Source of the DNA: a virus
DNA: 34,390 nt
Reading direction: 5' to 3' (one strand)
Virus record (IMG/VR): IMGVR_UViG_3300031951_000656
Span: 1 to 34,390 of that record
Shown: positions 1 to 7,652 of the stretch, piece after piece
Numbering within the stretch: position 1 is the stretch's first letter
How the letters are laid out: every line of letters starts with the position of its first letter
Translations under genes and position numbers: made by a program
The notes under the pieces: generated by a model
The model's input: only the letters and a program-made list of their open reading frames with translations
What the model was told of the DNA's origin: nothing
Databases searched by the model: none

Positions 1-130
1 GTCGTGGAACCCTGCGAATCTTGAGAACGCGATCCGAGACAACTATGTCAATCGGCTCCAGATGTCCATCGGGTCCATTGCGTGGATGGGATGGCCTGAA
101 CTGGACGGCGGCGCATATCGGTCCACGATG
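1..130. repeat. Left copy of terminal overlap (contig circularity)
   Basis: Bases 1-126 are identical to 34261-34386. Base 127 is G here and A at 34387, and bases 128-130 match again. The difference is the third base of a Thr codon (ACG/ACA), so it is synonymous. A tail gene reads through the junction without a stop. The simplest reading is a circular or circularly permuted molecule of about 34,260 bp assembled with a 130-base overlap. A true physical direct terminal repeat of this size is possible but less likely because it lies inside a gene. Confidence 0.9.
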
Positions 131-799
131 CTCCGGTACGGGCTTGCATACAGAAGCCGGAAGTTCGTTGATGAGCGCCCGGTGAATCCAGATGAGGATG
201 AAAAGCGCGTTCTGGTTCCTCTGACGGTGACTGTGTGCGACGATCAGGATTGGGTGTTCGGCCCTAGCGGGCTTGACGATCCCGACCCGCGCCAGATGAT
301 CTTCAGCAAGGGGATCGCCCATGCCCGCAGGCTGTCAAGCGGCGCACTCATTGTCGATGTGGCCGCGCCCAACACGCGCGTCTTCGCTGCGGAAATCCTC
401 GCGAGCGAGGCGCATCCGACCAAGGCGTGGAACTGGCGATACAAGTTCAGGGAACTTGAACCCGTCGCGACCGGGGGCGTTTGGACGCAGATCGGGGATT
501 TCGCACGCGAGGCCGACGCTTTCATCGCGTTGAACACCGTGGAGAGCGGGAATGTGTACATCGCCGCAGGCGCGGCGGGGAACCTCATCGCGCCGGGTGT
601 CTCCCAAGCCGACTACGCGGCGGCGACCGTGGAACCCGTCCCGGTGTCGAATGGCACCATCGTGATGATGGTGGAGCAGTTCCCGGCGAACATGGCGTAC
701 GATGGTGCCGCCTACCTCTCGACTCCGCAGAACGCATCCGCAAGGTCGAAGATGTATTGGTTCTCGGTTCCGAACGCAGTCAAGGTCACTTGCGAGTAA
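2..799 (+). CDS. Tail/tail-tip protein, 3' part (continues gene starting at 33038)
   Basis: This open frame enters from the left edge without a start and ends at 799. It is the C-terminal continuation of the gene that starts at 33038: frame and sequence match through the 130-base overlap, giving a joined protein of about 673 aa. The C-terminal part has aromatic and Gly/Ala-rich beta-type sequence (for example GSIAWMGWPELDGGAYRS) and no recognised catalytic motif. It lies after the tape-measure candidate and a 629-aa tail protein and before the fibre genes, so a tail-tip or baseplate-hub role is inferred from position. The fibre-adaptor gene begins four bases after its stop. Confidence 0.8.
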   Translation, partial: SWNPANLENAIRDNYVNRLQMSIGSIAWMGWPELDGGAYRSTMLRYGLAYRSRKFVDERPVNPDEDEKRVLVPLTVTVCDDQDWVFGPSGLDDPDPRQMIFSKGIAHARRLSSGALIVDVAAPNTRVFAAEILASEAHPTKAWNWRYKFRELEPVATGGVWTQIGDFAREADAFIALNTVESGNVYIAAGAAGNLIAPGVSQADYAAATVEPVPVSNGTIVMMVEQFPANMAYDGAAYLSTPQNASARSKMYWFSVPNAVKVTCE

Positions 800-802
800 A
801 TC

Positions 803-1144
803 ATGGCCCGATGGAACATCATCTTCGCTAAGGGCAAGACCTATCAGCAGACGATCACGCTCGACGGCGTGGCCGACATCGCCTCCGCGACGAACTGGCA
901 GATCGACTGCGCCTTCCCGAACGAAGCGCCGTTCCTGCAGGCATCGACCGCGAACGGTCTGCTACAGGCGGGGTTGACCAACAACCAGAAGATCATGGTG
1001 ATTCCCGCCGCGACCACGGCCCTGTTCGACACGGGGAACGGGCGGTTCGACTTCTACATCGAATGGGCGGGCGGCGTGAAGCGCCCGTACTACATCGGCG
1101 GCAATGTGCAGGTGCTTCCCTATGCGGGCGAGGTGTCGCCGTGA
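803..1144 (+). CDS. Small tail-fibre-associated protein, Ig-like fold candidate
   Basis: This 113-aa protein starts with ATG four bases after the preceding stop. It begins MARWNIIFAKGKTYQQTITL and ends in a YIEWAGGVKRPYYIGG strand-turn-strand segment. Many phages place a small protein of this shape (leading strand, a central LTGATW-like segment, final EW..G...L.G.V strands) just before fibre genes, where it resembles the N-terminal domain of baseplate upper proteins. That family assignment is by pattern only. The next gene overlaps its stop (GTGA), so the two are translationally coupled and probably part of the same fibre assembly. Confidence 0.7.
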   Translation: MARWNIIFAKGKTYQQTITLDGVADIASATNWQIDCAFPNEAPFLQASTANGLLQAGLTNNQKIMVIPAATTALFDTGNGRFDFYIEWAGGVKRPYYIGGNVQVLPYAGEVSP

Positions 1145-1440
1145 GCGTCATCAATGTCGCGAACACGGAGGTGACGGTCACGGTATCCGACACGGGCGTG
1201 AACCTCACCGTAGAGCAGGGACAGCCCGGTCCTCCGGGCGGTCTGGTTCCTCTGTCTCCGAATCCCGCCGGAACCTTCACGGCGGCGACCGTGACCATCG
1301 ACCAGTACGGTCGCACGACGGCTGCGAGCAACACGCCGAACCTAGCGTCTCAGACCACGGTCGCGCAGATTCAGTTCGCTCTCGACGCGCTCATCGTCGC
1401 ATACGGCGACGGCTCCATCGACGCGGGACAATGGATTTGA
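1141..1440 (+). CDS. Short tail-fibre protein with collagen-like turn and fibre repeat motif
   Basis: This 99-aa protein starts at GTG 1141, overlapping the previous stop. Residues about 30-36 read GQPGPPG, a short collagen-like triplet patch of the kind used in phage fibre shafts. It is followed by the segment TVTIDQYGRTTAAS, which closely matches the ITVDAQGRITAAS repeat common in tail-fibre proteins. The C-terminal third is predicted helical. It probably forms an adaptor or trimeric shaft piece between the tail tip and the larger fibre proteins downstream. The exact partner cannot be told from sequence. Confidence 0.7.
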   Translation: MSVINVANTEVTVTVSDTGVNLTVEQGQPGPPGGLVPLSPNPAGTFTAATVTIDQYGRTTAASNTPNLASQTTVAQIQFALDALIVAYGDGSIDAGQWI

Positions 1441-1443
1441 TCC

Positions 1444-2604
1444 GTGCTGATTCCGTATGTGTACAACCCTGCGCTGCACGACCTGTTCCTGTATCAGCCG
1501 GAAACGGTCACATGGACGCTGAACGGCGGCGGAAGCGCCGTAGTTGCCGCTCCGTACGCATGGAATCCAAGTTCGCCGCTCTACGGCTACCGCTACAGCC
1601 TTGAGGGGCTGATGGCGTGCTACAGGTGGATGTCCTCCTGCCCGCCGTATGGATCGACCTGCGACCCGGCGGTTCTGTCGGCTATCTATCCGCAGTACAA
1701 CGCAATCAACAGCGTGTTTGATTTCTTCAACGCGCCCGCGTGGAGGAATTCGTATCCGCCCGCGAACTGCATCATCCATCCGAACTTCGGTTGGGTTTGT
1801 TGGCACGCCGTCAACGGCAGCGCGATCTACAACTACCGCGATCTCACCAAGGTGTTCGACAGCATCGGCGGAATCGGATCGCAGCAGATGGCCGGGTTCT
1901 CGCACCGATACATCAAGGGCGACAACACAATCGTGCAACTGAGCGGAACGACGCTTGGGTTCCCTTATCAGCGCGACATCTCCTACGACCCGACCGATGG
2001 TGCGTACATCGTCTCTCCACGCGGGGGCGATCATGGAGTGTTTGAACTCCCCACTCCGTTTCCCGGAACTCCGCTCCGCGTCGTGAACGCTCAGAGCATC
2101 TACTACGATACGAATGTCTGGTGCATCGACGGTTCGCAGAAGATATGTGGCCCAATCGCATACAAGAGAAGCGGCTACAACTACGATCCGGGTCAGCAGG
2201 TCGGACAGGTCCGTTCCTTCATGCGGCTTACCGAGCAGACATCCGCGCCGGGATTCAGTTTGTACCTACACGACAGCGGTTCGACATTCTTCATCGAACT
2301 GAAGCCGCCGACGAGCGCGGCAGCAGGCGATGGAGTGTTGGGATTCCTTCCGGGAACCGTGATCTATATAGGCAACCTCAATCCTATAGGCCCAAGCAAC
2401 GATCCGATCCCAAGTTGCATACTGGTGGACGGCGATCCCGCTTCCGCGCTCGTCACGGCGTACTGGACCTCCCGTGGGTATCCCGACTACCCGTTCTTCA
2501 ACCTCGCGCCTCGCACGAATCAGGCGCTCGCGACCGAGAGCGAAGCACAGGCGATCCTTGCCGATGTGCAGGCGTTGCTCGCGATCATGGAACTACGGAA
2601 CTGA
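1444..2604 (+). CDS. Putative receptor-binding/tail-fibre protein, unknown family
   Basis: This 386-aa protein starts at GTG 1444, three bases after the previous stop. It is rich in Tyr, Pro, Gly and Ser with few charged residues, and has six or more cysteines in the first half (for example SSCPPYGSTCDP and NCIIHPNFGWVCW). A short C-terminal helix contains TESEAQAILADVQALLAIME. Composition and position between the fibre adaptor and a lectin-like fibre suggest a surface-exposed receptor-binding protein. I see no hydrolase motif, although an enzymatic role on host polysaccharide cannot be excluded. The family is not recognised. Confidence 0.65.
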   Translation: MLIPYVYNPALHDLFLYQPETVTWTLNGGGSAVVAAPYAWNPSSPLYGYRYSLEGLMACYRWMSSCPPYGSTCDPAVLSAIYPQYNAINSVFDFFNAPAWRNSYPPANCIIHPNFGWVCWHAVNGSAIYNYRDLTKVFDSIGGIGSQQMAGFSHRYIKGDNTIVQLSGTTLGFPYQRDISYDPTDGAYIVSPRGGDHGVFELPTPFPGTPLRVVNAQSIYYDTNVWCIDGSQKICGPIAYKRSGYNYDPGQQVGQVRSFMRLTEQTSAPGFSLYLHDSGSTFFIELKPPTSAAAGDGVLGFLPGTVIYIGNLNPIGPSNDPIPSCILVDGDPASALVTAYWTSRGYPDYPFFNLAPRTNQALATESEAQAILADVQALLAIMELRN

Positions 2605-2607
2605 CCC

Positions 2608-3792
2608 ATGCCGTTCATCAAGCACAAGCGATATCTGCTCCCGTTCGCAACCTCTCCGATTCCAACGCAGGGTGCATCGGGAGCGGTCATCGGGGAACTC
2701 GTCCTTTGCACGGCGACAGGGCGCGTGTGGTCGGTCGGATCGCCTAACAACGCGACTCCTTGGGTTCCGTTCCCGGTCGCTCCGATTGCGGTCGGAGAAA
2801 CCAACCCCGGGGTTCGCGAGCGCGTTTTTTTCGATCAGGGCGGGACCGCTCCCGCCGAACTGCTCCTGAAGCGCGAGGTCGGTGGTGTATTCACGAATCA
2901 GGTTCCAACGACCTTCACGAACGACTTCACGCTGTCATCGCTCGTCTCGTCGCTCGTCTCGACCGATGGAACGGGCAAACTCGTCGCCACGAACCTGAAC
3001 GCCTCGACGCTGCTCGGTCGCCGTTCCGGCTCGTCCGGGGCTGCGGAGGCAGTCACGGTCGGAACCGGGCTGACGATGACGGCGGGCGCAGACCTTTCGG
3101 TCAGTCCGGCATTCATTCAGGAAGAGGTCGAGAACGACTTCCTGCGACCGAACAATCCGAGCCTGTTCCGGGACGAGTTCTGTAGCCTGACGCTGACCAC
3201 AGGACTGATCGGGGAACTTGGGTGGCGCTTTACGAACGGCTCGGTGAGCGCACCGAACGCCGTCACGGGACACCCCGGTGTGATTCAGCGCACTTCAAGC
3301 GCCACCACGAATCAGGTGTCTTCCTTCTACCTCAACGCCACCACGACAGGCACATTGTTCGTGTGGGAAAACTTTGAGCAGATGACATTCCACTTGAAAG
3401 CCGACACGGCGGGAGCGGACTTCACGCTTCGATTCGGTGTCGGAACCTCGGCTGATGGAAACAGCCCCGGAAGCGGCGCTTGGTTTGAGCGACTTGCCAC
3501 GAACGCCTACTTCACGCCCGTTCTGAAGCAGGGCGCGAATCTAAACTCTACAGCGGTTCAATGGCCCCTTGACACGAACTGGCACACCTTCCACATCCAC
3601 AGGCTGTCGAGGAACTCTGTCAAGTTCCAAGTCGATGGAGGCACGCAGTACACGGAGAGCATCCCTGTCGGCGGCGGCATCCTTGACACGGACGGCCTGC
3701 AATGGTTCCTACAGATCATTCCGACAACCGCCTCGGCCCGGTCCTGTTCAATCGACTTCTTCTCCTCTAAACTTGGGGCAACTTCCCGCTGA
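2608..3792 (+). CDS. Tail fibre protein with C-terminal concanavalin/LamG-like domain
   Basis: This 394-aa protein starts with ATG four bases after the previous stop. Residues about 1-110 hold shaft-like Ser/Thr/Gly sequence, including TLLGRRSGSSGAAEAVTVGTG, a typical phage-fibre repeat. From about 185 to the end there are alternating beta strands: LFRDEFCSLTLTTG, then GWRFTNGSV, then FHIHRLSRNSVKFQVDG. That last pattern, a strand with a polar N.VKF.VDG turn, is characteristic of concanavalin/LamG jelly-roll domains in fibre tips. It is the likely carbohydrate-binding adhesin. It is the last fibre gene before the lysis cassette. Confidence 0.7.
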   Translation: MPFIKHKRYLLPFATSPIPTQGASGAVIGELVLCTATGRVWSVGSPNNATPWVPFPVAPIAVGETNPGVRERVFFDQGGTAPAELLLKREVGGVFTNQVPTTFTNDFTLSSLVSSLVSTDGTGKLVATNLNASTLLGRRSGSSGAAEAVTVGTGLTMTAGADLSVSPAFIQEEVENDFLRPNNPSLFRDEFCSLTLTTGLIGELGWRFTNGSVSAPNAVTGHPGVIQRTSSATTNQVSSFYLNATTTGTLFVWENFEQMTFHLKADTAGADFTLRFGVGTSADGNSPGSGAWFERLATNAYFTPVLKQGANLNSTAVQWPLDTNWHTFHIHRLSRNSVKFQVDGGTQYTESIPVGGGILDTDGLQWFLQIIPTTASARSCSIDFFSSKLGATSR

Positions 3793-3808
3793 CCCCAAGG
3801 GCCGCGAC

Positions 3809-3991
3809 ATGAACATTGAGAATTTCGGAACGATCCTCGCACCAATCGCCGCCATCGTCGGCGCGACCGCGTGGCTGCACGCAAGCCTCTCTGGACTACG
3901 CGAGCAGATCGCCGGAATGCGCCGCGACATCGAACACCTCAACTCGGAGGTGAACCGCCTCCGGGATCAGCACAAGGACATCCACCGATGA
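3809..3991 (+). CDS. Membrane/coiled-coil lysis protein (holin or XhlA-like accessory)
   Basis: This 60-aa protein starts at ATG 3809. An N-terminal hydrophobic helix (about residues 7-25, ILAPIAAIVGATAWL) is followed by a charged heptad-like coiled coil (REQIAGMRRDIEHLNSEVN). One membrane helix plus a coiled coil resembles XhlA-type holin partners and antiholins, and also inner-membrane spanin subunits. The next gene starts in an ATGA overlap at 3988 and encodes a two-helix holin candidate, so both are probably made from one message in the lysis cassette. The cassette assignment is firm by context; which role each small protein plays is inferred. Confidence 0.65.
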   Translation: MNIENFGTILAPIAAIVGATAWLHASLSGLREQIAGMRRDIEHLNSEVNRLRDQHKDIHR

Positions 3992-4194
3992 AGAACGCCT
4001 CTTGGAGAACCACCGCCGCCGGAATCTGCGCGATCATCGTCGCCGTCGCGACCGCCGCCGGAGCGATGTTCGACACCGATGCCGCCACCAACCCGGATTG
4101 GGGATCGACGGTCGCCGCCGTGCTTGCGGGAATCGGCCTCCTCGCCGCCCGTGACAACAAGGTGACGAGCGAGCAGGCGGGCGCGGGTGCTTGA
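3988..4194 (+). CDS. Putative holin, two hydrophobic segments
   Basis: This 68-aa protein begins MKNASWRTTAAG and has hydrophobic segments at about residues 8-27 and 38-53, separated by TDAATNPDW. It ends with the hydrophilic tail LAARDNKVTSEQAGAGA. The layout (short basic N-terminus, TM, DxxxATNPDW loop, TM, AARDNxVTSE tail) is a recurring small phage protein found in lysis cassettes and often annotated as holin. It would oligomerise in the inner membrane to time lysis. Its end overlaps the GTG start of the next gene at 4187. Confidence 0.65.
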   Translation: MKNASWRTTAAGICAIIVAVATAAGAMFDTDAATNPDWGSTVAAVLAGIGLLAARDNKVTSEQAGAGA

Positions 4195-4381
4195 CCGGGC
4201 GCTCGCCGCCATCGCGCTCGCTCTCATCGAACATCTCACCCGGCGCATGGAGCGCGGGAAGGTTGCCGAAGATGCTCAGGTACAGCGTGACCGTCTTTCT
4301 CTGGGTGGCGCTCGGATTCGGGAGTGGCTGCGCCAGAACCGTTCTGGTGAGCGAGGCGAGTCCGGTTCGGATCGGACCTGA
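4187..4381 (+). CDS. Putative inner-membrane spanin (i-spanin) subunit
   Basis: This 64-aa protein starts at GTG 4187, overlapping the holin stop by eight bases. It has a short N-terminal hydrophobic helix (ALAAIALALIEHL) and then a charged helical stretch rich in Arg/Glu, ending in REWLRQNRSGERGES. Its last 110 bases overlap, in another frame, the start of a lipoprotein gene at 4272. The arrangement resembles lambda Rz/Rz1 (an integral-membrane subunit with an embedded lipoprotein subunit). The membrane helix is short, so the call rests mainly on gene arrangement. Confidence 0.55.
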   Translation: MLDRALAAIALALIEHLTRRMERGKVAEDAQVQRDRLSLGGARIREWLRQNRSGERGESGSDRT

Positions 4382-4502
4382 GACGCGTGGCAAGGTGTAC
4401 ACGCTCGTTGACGGAGAGTGGCGGATGTCGCCGCACCTTGTGACGCTGCCGGAGGGTTGGTACTGCGTGCCGCCGTCGTTCGTGGAGGTCGGAGGAGAAT
4501 GA
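4272..4502 (+). CDS. Outer-membrane spanin-like lipoprotein (Rz1-like)
   Basis: This 76-aa protein starts at ATG 4272 inside the preceding gene, in a different frame. Its N-terminus, MLRYSVTVFLWVALGFGSGC, is a lipoprotein signal peptide with a lipobox-like GSGC at residues 17-20. The mature part contains RTVLVSEASPVRIGP and a LPEGWYCVPP segment, a pattern I recognise from short phage lipoproteins in lysis cassettes. An outer-membrane spanin implies a Gram-negative-type host. The Cys-rich gene downstream starts in its stop codon (ATGA). Confidence 0.65.
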   Translation: MLRYSVTVFLWVALGFGSGCARTVLVSEASPVRIGPETRGKVYTLVDGEWRMSPHLVTLPEGWYCVPPSFVEVGGE

Positions 4503-6508
4503 GCGGAGAAACGACTGCCGCCTGCTGCTGCGGACCCGGCCAATGCTGCGGCGACTGTCTCGACGGCTGCGATGCGACGGACGGATGCTGCACCTGCGCG
4601 GACACGCTTGTCCTGTGGAACAAGCGTCCCGCGTACACGGTCGAGCAGCACTACCTCGACGGGAACTGCGAGGTTTGCTACACGCGATCTCAGCCAGAGA
4701 TGGACCCGGTGCAGTCGATCTACCACTTCTACGACTGCTTCTATCGGTGCGTCTATCCCGGGGTCGGCGGCGCGATCAACCTGATTGATATGCCGTACGG
4801 GGACGGCTACTTCGCGGGAGAGGGCTGCGCGAACCCCAACTGCGAGCCTGCGTACGCGAGCGATGTCTGCTGCTCGACCACGCTTCCGTCGTTCCCGAAC
4901 GACTGTCTCTACGACACTTGGTTCGGCCCCGGCATCGGTGGCCTGAGCAACTGGAGGCGCGACAAACTTCACTCCGAGTGCGCGACACGATGGTTCGTGG
5001 AGATGGTCGGGCATAAGGGGGATGTCAATGCGCCGCTCGGGGGTCCGCAGTCGGTTGGTTCGATGTACGACACATTCGTGTTCCTCCTGCATCACGAACG
5101 ATGGTGGAGGATCGCGGAGGACTGCGCTCCGTCCGTTCGGATCAGGGTTCCGGGATGCGTGCAGGGCGCGGGGGAGCCTCCGTCGAGCGACTGCGGCGGC
5201 ATACCGTTCCAAGAGGACGATCTGGTTCCCAAGTGGTGGATTTTCGCGTGCAGCGGAGTTCCGATCTACCAATGGGAGATTGACGAGGCGCTCGCGCTCG
5301 GCGTGATCTCGTCGGGCGACTACACGCAGTTGATGAACGCCATCGCGCTGAACCAACAGCCTCCGCAGGCCGTCATCAAAAAGTTCGCTGCGGTCTATGG
5401 TCAGACCCGCGATTGGAGGGCGGATCAGAGGCAGGCGTACATCGACTTGCACGCCAAGTTCCCGAACGCCGGGTACGACGCTTGCATTGAGGATTGCGCG
5501 ACGATGCCGATGCTCGGACCCGTTCGGAAGCGGCTCACCGCTCCATCGGTGACGGACGGTGTGTTCACGCCTCTTCTGCGGAAGTCGGATGTGATCCCCG
5601 AACTGCTTCCGAAGCAGGCCGCGTGCTTCCTCGACTACGACGGCAAGCCGGGGAACGAGTCGGACTACCAGTTCTGGCGCGAGCGGCAATGGGTGTACTT
5701 CAGCGCGGTTCCCGGCGGGTGGACATGGGCCGGGTGGAACGCCAACTGCGACCCGACGAAGAGCGAGGTCGAGAACATCCTTGAGGGGTGCAGCCGGGGA
5801 GAGGGGATCGGAGGACCGACCCTGATCGGGAGTCCGATGCTCGCGTTCGCCGGGGAGCCTCGACCCCCGTCGATCTGCGTCCCCTGCGCGTGCGTGTGCA
5901 GGACGGACCCGGAGGCCGGGGATGTGTGCTGCAACGACTGCGTGCAGGATTGCGCGACGGTCTGCGGTCCCGCCCCTCTTCAGGGCTGCGATCCTCCGAG
6001 CGCGTGCCGTCGATTCTGCGTGATCCCGACCTGCGAGGGGGTCCGGTTCATCGCCTCGCAGTATTACTTCTCCAACGATGTCGATCCGATCCTCTGCGTC
6101 AACACGGGCGAGTACCGATGCCTGTGGACGGTCGAATCCTTCCTGACCACGGCGCAGCGCAGCCGGAATTCATGGGATGCGGCCTGCCCGTACCGATGCA
6201 GGACGGAGAACCCCCCGCTCCCGGCGTTCAACAACTGGCCCGCCGTGGTCGCCTGCGCGACCGGACAGGATGCGATCTGCGGCGACCTGATTGACCCCGC
6301 GCACCCGCTCGGGTACACGGTCAACGACCTGTGCTGCGGCAACTACTGCGTGGATTACAACTACGCGAACCCGGCGGGCTTTCCCTGTCCGATCATCGGT
6401 CCCAAGAAGGACTGCCCTGCCGCCGATGATTGTCCTCCGCACGACACCCCCGCGCAGGTCGCGTGCATCGGACATCCAATCGACTGCACGGAGCCGCCGC
6501 CGCCATGA
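4499..6508 (+). CDS. Large cysteine-rich protein of unknown function
   Basis: This 669-aa protein starts at ATG 4499 with Shine-Dalgarno GGAGGAG at 4490-4496 and an ATGA overlap with the upstream stop. By hand count it has about 56 cysteines (over 8%), concentrated at the N-terminus (CCC, CC and CxC within the first 35 residues), around residues 460-520 (CVPCACVC, then CCNDCVQDC) and at the C-terminus, which ends in Pro. The centre is Trp/Tyr-rich with a helical segment around residues 260-330. No signal peptide or known domain is evident. The gene lies between the lysis genes and a small virion-type protein. Possibilities are a disulfide-stabilised virion or fibre protein or a metal-binding protein; none is proven. 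Confidence 0.8.
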   Translation: MSGETTAACCCGPGQCCGDCLDGCDATDGCCTCADTLVLWNKRPAYTVEQHYLDGNCEVCYTRSQPEMDPVQSIYHFYDCFYRCVYPGVGGAINLIDMPYGDGYFAGEGCANPNCEPAYASDVCCSTTLPSFPNDCLYDTWFGPGIGGLSNWRRDKLHSECATRWFVEMVGHKGDVNAPLGGPQSVGSMYDTFVFLLHHERWWRIAEDCAPSVRIRVPGCVQGAGEPPSSDCGGIPFQEDDLVPKWWIFACSGVPIYQWEIDEALALGVISSGDYTQLMNAIALNQQPPQAVIKKFAAVYGQTRDWRADQRQAYIDLHAKFPNAGYDACIEDCATMPMLGPVRKRLTAPSVTDGVFTPLLRKSDVIPELLPKQAACFLDYDGKPGNESDYQFWRERQWVYFSAVPGGWTWAGWNANCDPTKSEVENILEGCSRGEGIGGPTLIGSPMLAFAGEPRPPSICVPCACVCRTDPEAGDVCCNDCVQDCATVCGPAPLQGCDPPSACRRFCVIPTCEGVRFIASQYYFSNDVDPILCVNTGEYRCLWTVESFLTTAQRSRNSWDAACPYRCRTENPPLPAFNNWPAVVACATGQDAICGDLIDPAHPLGYTVNDLCCGNYCVDYNYANPAGFPCPIIGPKKDCPAADDCPPHDTPAQVACIGHPIDCTEPPPP

Positions 6509-6792
6509 GATATCTAAGGGTCGGACAGGTCCATCACCTGAACCCGGCGTTCGTTCCTAAGGCCCGCCAAGCCCCGCCAGAGCCTCCGCAGGCCGAACCC
6601 GGCCCGCCGCCGCCCCAAGCGCCGGAAGCCGCCACGGGCGCTCCTAGCCGGGGTCTAGGCGACACGGTGGCGAAGGTGCTTGAGGCGACCGGGGTCGCCC
6701 GGGTTGTCAAGGCAGTTGCCGGAGAGAACTGCGGGTGCAAGAAGCGACAAGAGGCGCTGAACCGTCTCGTCCCGTACTCGGAGTCCAAATAA
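6505..6792 (+). CDS. Small protein with Pro-rich linker and CGCKKR C-terminal motif
   Basis: This 95-aa protein overlaps the Cys-rich gene stop (ATGA at 6505). The N-terminus MRYLRVGQVHHLNPAF is followed by a Pro/Ala-rich linker (about residues 22-48) and a helical C-terminal domain with TVAKVLEATGVARVVKAVAG and then CGCKKRQEALNRLVPY. The ATG..KVVKAVAG..CGCxKRQexLN..xPY pattern recurs in small proteins of many phages, without a known function that I can state. It is the last gene of the rightward late operon, and a symmetric terminator starts one base after its stop. Confidence 0.75.
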   Translation: MRYLRVGQVHHLNPAFVPKARQAPPEPPQAEPGPPPPQAPEAATGAPSRGLGDTVAKVLEATGVARVVKAVAGENCGCKKRQEALNRLVPYSESK

Positions 6793-6824
6793 CGAACCCC
6801 CGACGAATCGTCGCCGGGGGTTCG
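6793..6824. terminator. Symmetric terminator between convergent operons
   Basis: The arms CGAACCCCC (6793-6801) and GGGGGTTCG (6816-6824) form 9 bp, and the interior GACGA-A-TCGTC (6802-6812) forms a second perfect stem. There is no strong T-run on either side. It begins directly after the stop at 6792 and faces the end of the leftward operon, so it probably serves both strands. Confidence 0.7.
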
Positions 6825-6884
6825 CACAGGGGAAAAGATCGCGGTAGGGGGTTGGGGTGCATCATAGCGACCCCCTCGCCGCTT

Positions 6885-6962
6885 TCAATCCAGTTCGATT
6901 GGCATCCCGTGCATGAAGGGCGGGATGTCGTTGTCTTCGGGGCGGTCGGGTCGGTCGTTCAT
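6885..6962 (-). CDS. 25-aa acidic microprotein
   Basis: This short reading frame encodes MNDRPDRPEDNDIPPFMHGM plus PIELD. It starts at 6962 with a good Shine-Dalgarno (AGGAG, about 8 nt upstream) and ends at 6885. It is the last frame of the leftward operon, 23 bases beyond the stop of the winged-helix gene. The strong ribosome site and the placement before the terminator support translation. It is rich in Asp and Pro with no predicted structure, and its function is unknown. Confidence 0.5.
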   Translation of the reverse strand: MNDRPDRPEDNDIPPFMHGMPIELD

Positions 6963-6985
6963 GGGGTTTGTCTCCTGTGCGGGAT

Positions 6986-7402
6986 TCATCGGCTGTCCGG
7001 TTCCAGAACCTTGAGGATTTCCCAAATCGGTGCGCCGAGATGCGCGAGGGCGACCGCATCTTCGATCCGGCGCTCAAGTTCCCGCCGGGTCGGGCGCTCG
7101 TCCTTGATCGGGACCGGATGCGACACGGCCCGCCAGACGATTGCACTCCGACCCGTGCGGGTGTTCCTCCGCTCGCCCGAGTCGATCACGAAGCCGTTCC
7201 GCATCAGCCAGTTCACCGCCGCGCTCGCGCTCTGGTGCTGAAGGTCGTGCGCCTGCATGAGTTCGTCGCAGGTCTGCGGGCGCTCCCGAAGGAGCCGCAG
7301 GACGGTCGCTCGCGACGGGGCTAGTTCCGCGCTCGCGTACGCCTCGTCGCTCGTCGCCCGCCGGGTGGCGAGCATCTCGGTGGGGTATCCGATGTCAGCC
7401 AC
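6986..7402 (-). CDS. Winged-helix DNA-binding protein
   Basis: This 138-aa protein starts at GTG 7402, overlapping the upstream stop, with an AGGAAGGGGA Shine-Dalgarno. Residues about 30-85 form a MarR-like winged helix: ATVLRLLRERPQTCDELM (helices 1-2), ASAAVNWLMRNGFV (recognition helix), and the wing DSGERRNTRTGRSAIVWR. The SGERR..xxGRxAIVW wing is widespread in phage winged-helix proteins. The C-terminal helix (RRELERRIEDAVALAHLG) may dimerise. It is probably a transcriptional regulator or DNA-binding accessory protein; the target is unknown. Confidence 0.7.
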   Translation of the reverse strand: MADIGYPTEMLATRRATSDEAYASAELAPSRATVLRLLRERPQTCDELMQAHDLQHQSASAAVNWLMRNGFVIDSGERRNTRTGRSAIVWRAVSHPVPIKDERPTRRELERRIEDAVALAHLGAPIWEILKVLEPDSR

Positions 7403-7652
7403 GGCGCTTCCCCTTCCTGACGAGCCGGAGTTCAAGGCCCGCTTCCTCGGCCATCGCGATGGCGACGAGAAGCCCGGGAACCCGGTCGGAGGAAACCGAC
7501 CCGGGGTCCGCGAGCAGGCATTCGCCCGTGTGGATGGAGCAGATTTCCTTCCGAACGCATTCGCGGATGAACGCATACCGCGAGGTTCCCCTGCGGTCGA
7601 GCGCCTCGCGGATCGCGCCCTTCCAATCCTCAGCCGTTCGCATCGTCTTCAT
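7395..7652 (-). CDS. Small HTH-like protein of leftward operon
   Basis: This 85-aa protein starts at ATG 7652 with a GAGGAG Shine-Dalgarno, and a second in-frame Met follows three codons later. The N-terminal half (AEDWKGAIREALDRRGTSRYAFIREC) resembles the start of a Cro/XRE-type helix-turn-helix (SRYAFIREC in place of SQYELAR). The middle reads TGECLLADPGSVSSDRVPGLL, and the C-terminus is basic (RKGKRRG). A DNA-binding role is plausible but not certain. It is coupled to the winged-helix gene by an 8-base overlap. Confidence 0.6.
   Translation of the reverse strand: MKTMRTAEDWKGAIREALDRRGTSRYAFIRECVRKEICSIHTGECLLADPGSVSSDRVPGLLVAIAMAEEAGLELRLVRKGKRRG

Noticed and set aside
4034-5689. Long 551-codon open frame on the minus strand
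   Set aside because: It is antisense to the Cys-rich gene, holin and spanins, has Arg/Val-rich composition typical of GC-rich shadow frames, and no ribosome site; the plus-strand genes have coupled starts and clear motifs.
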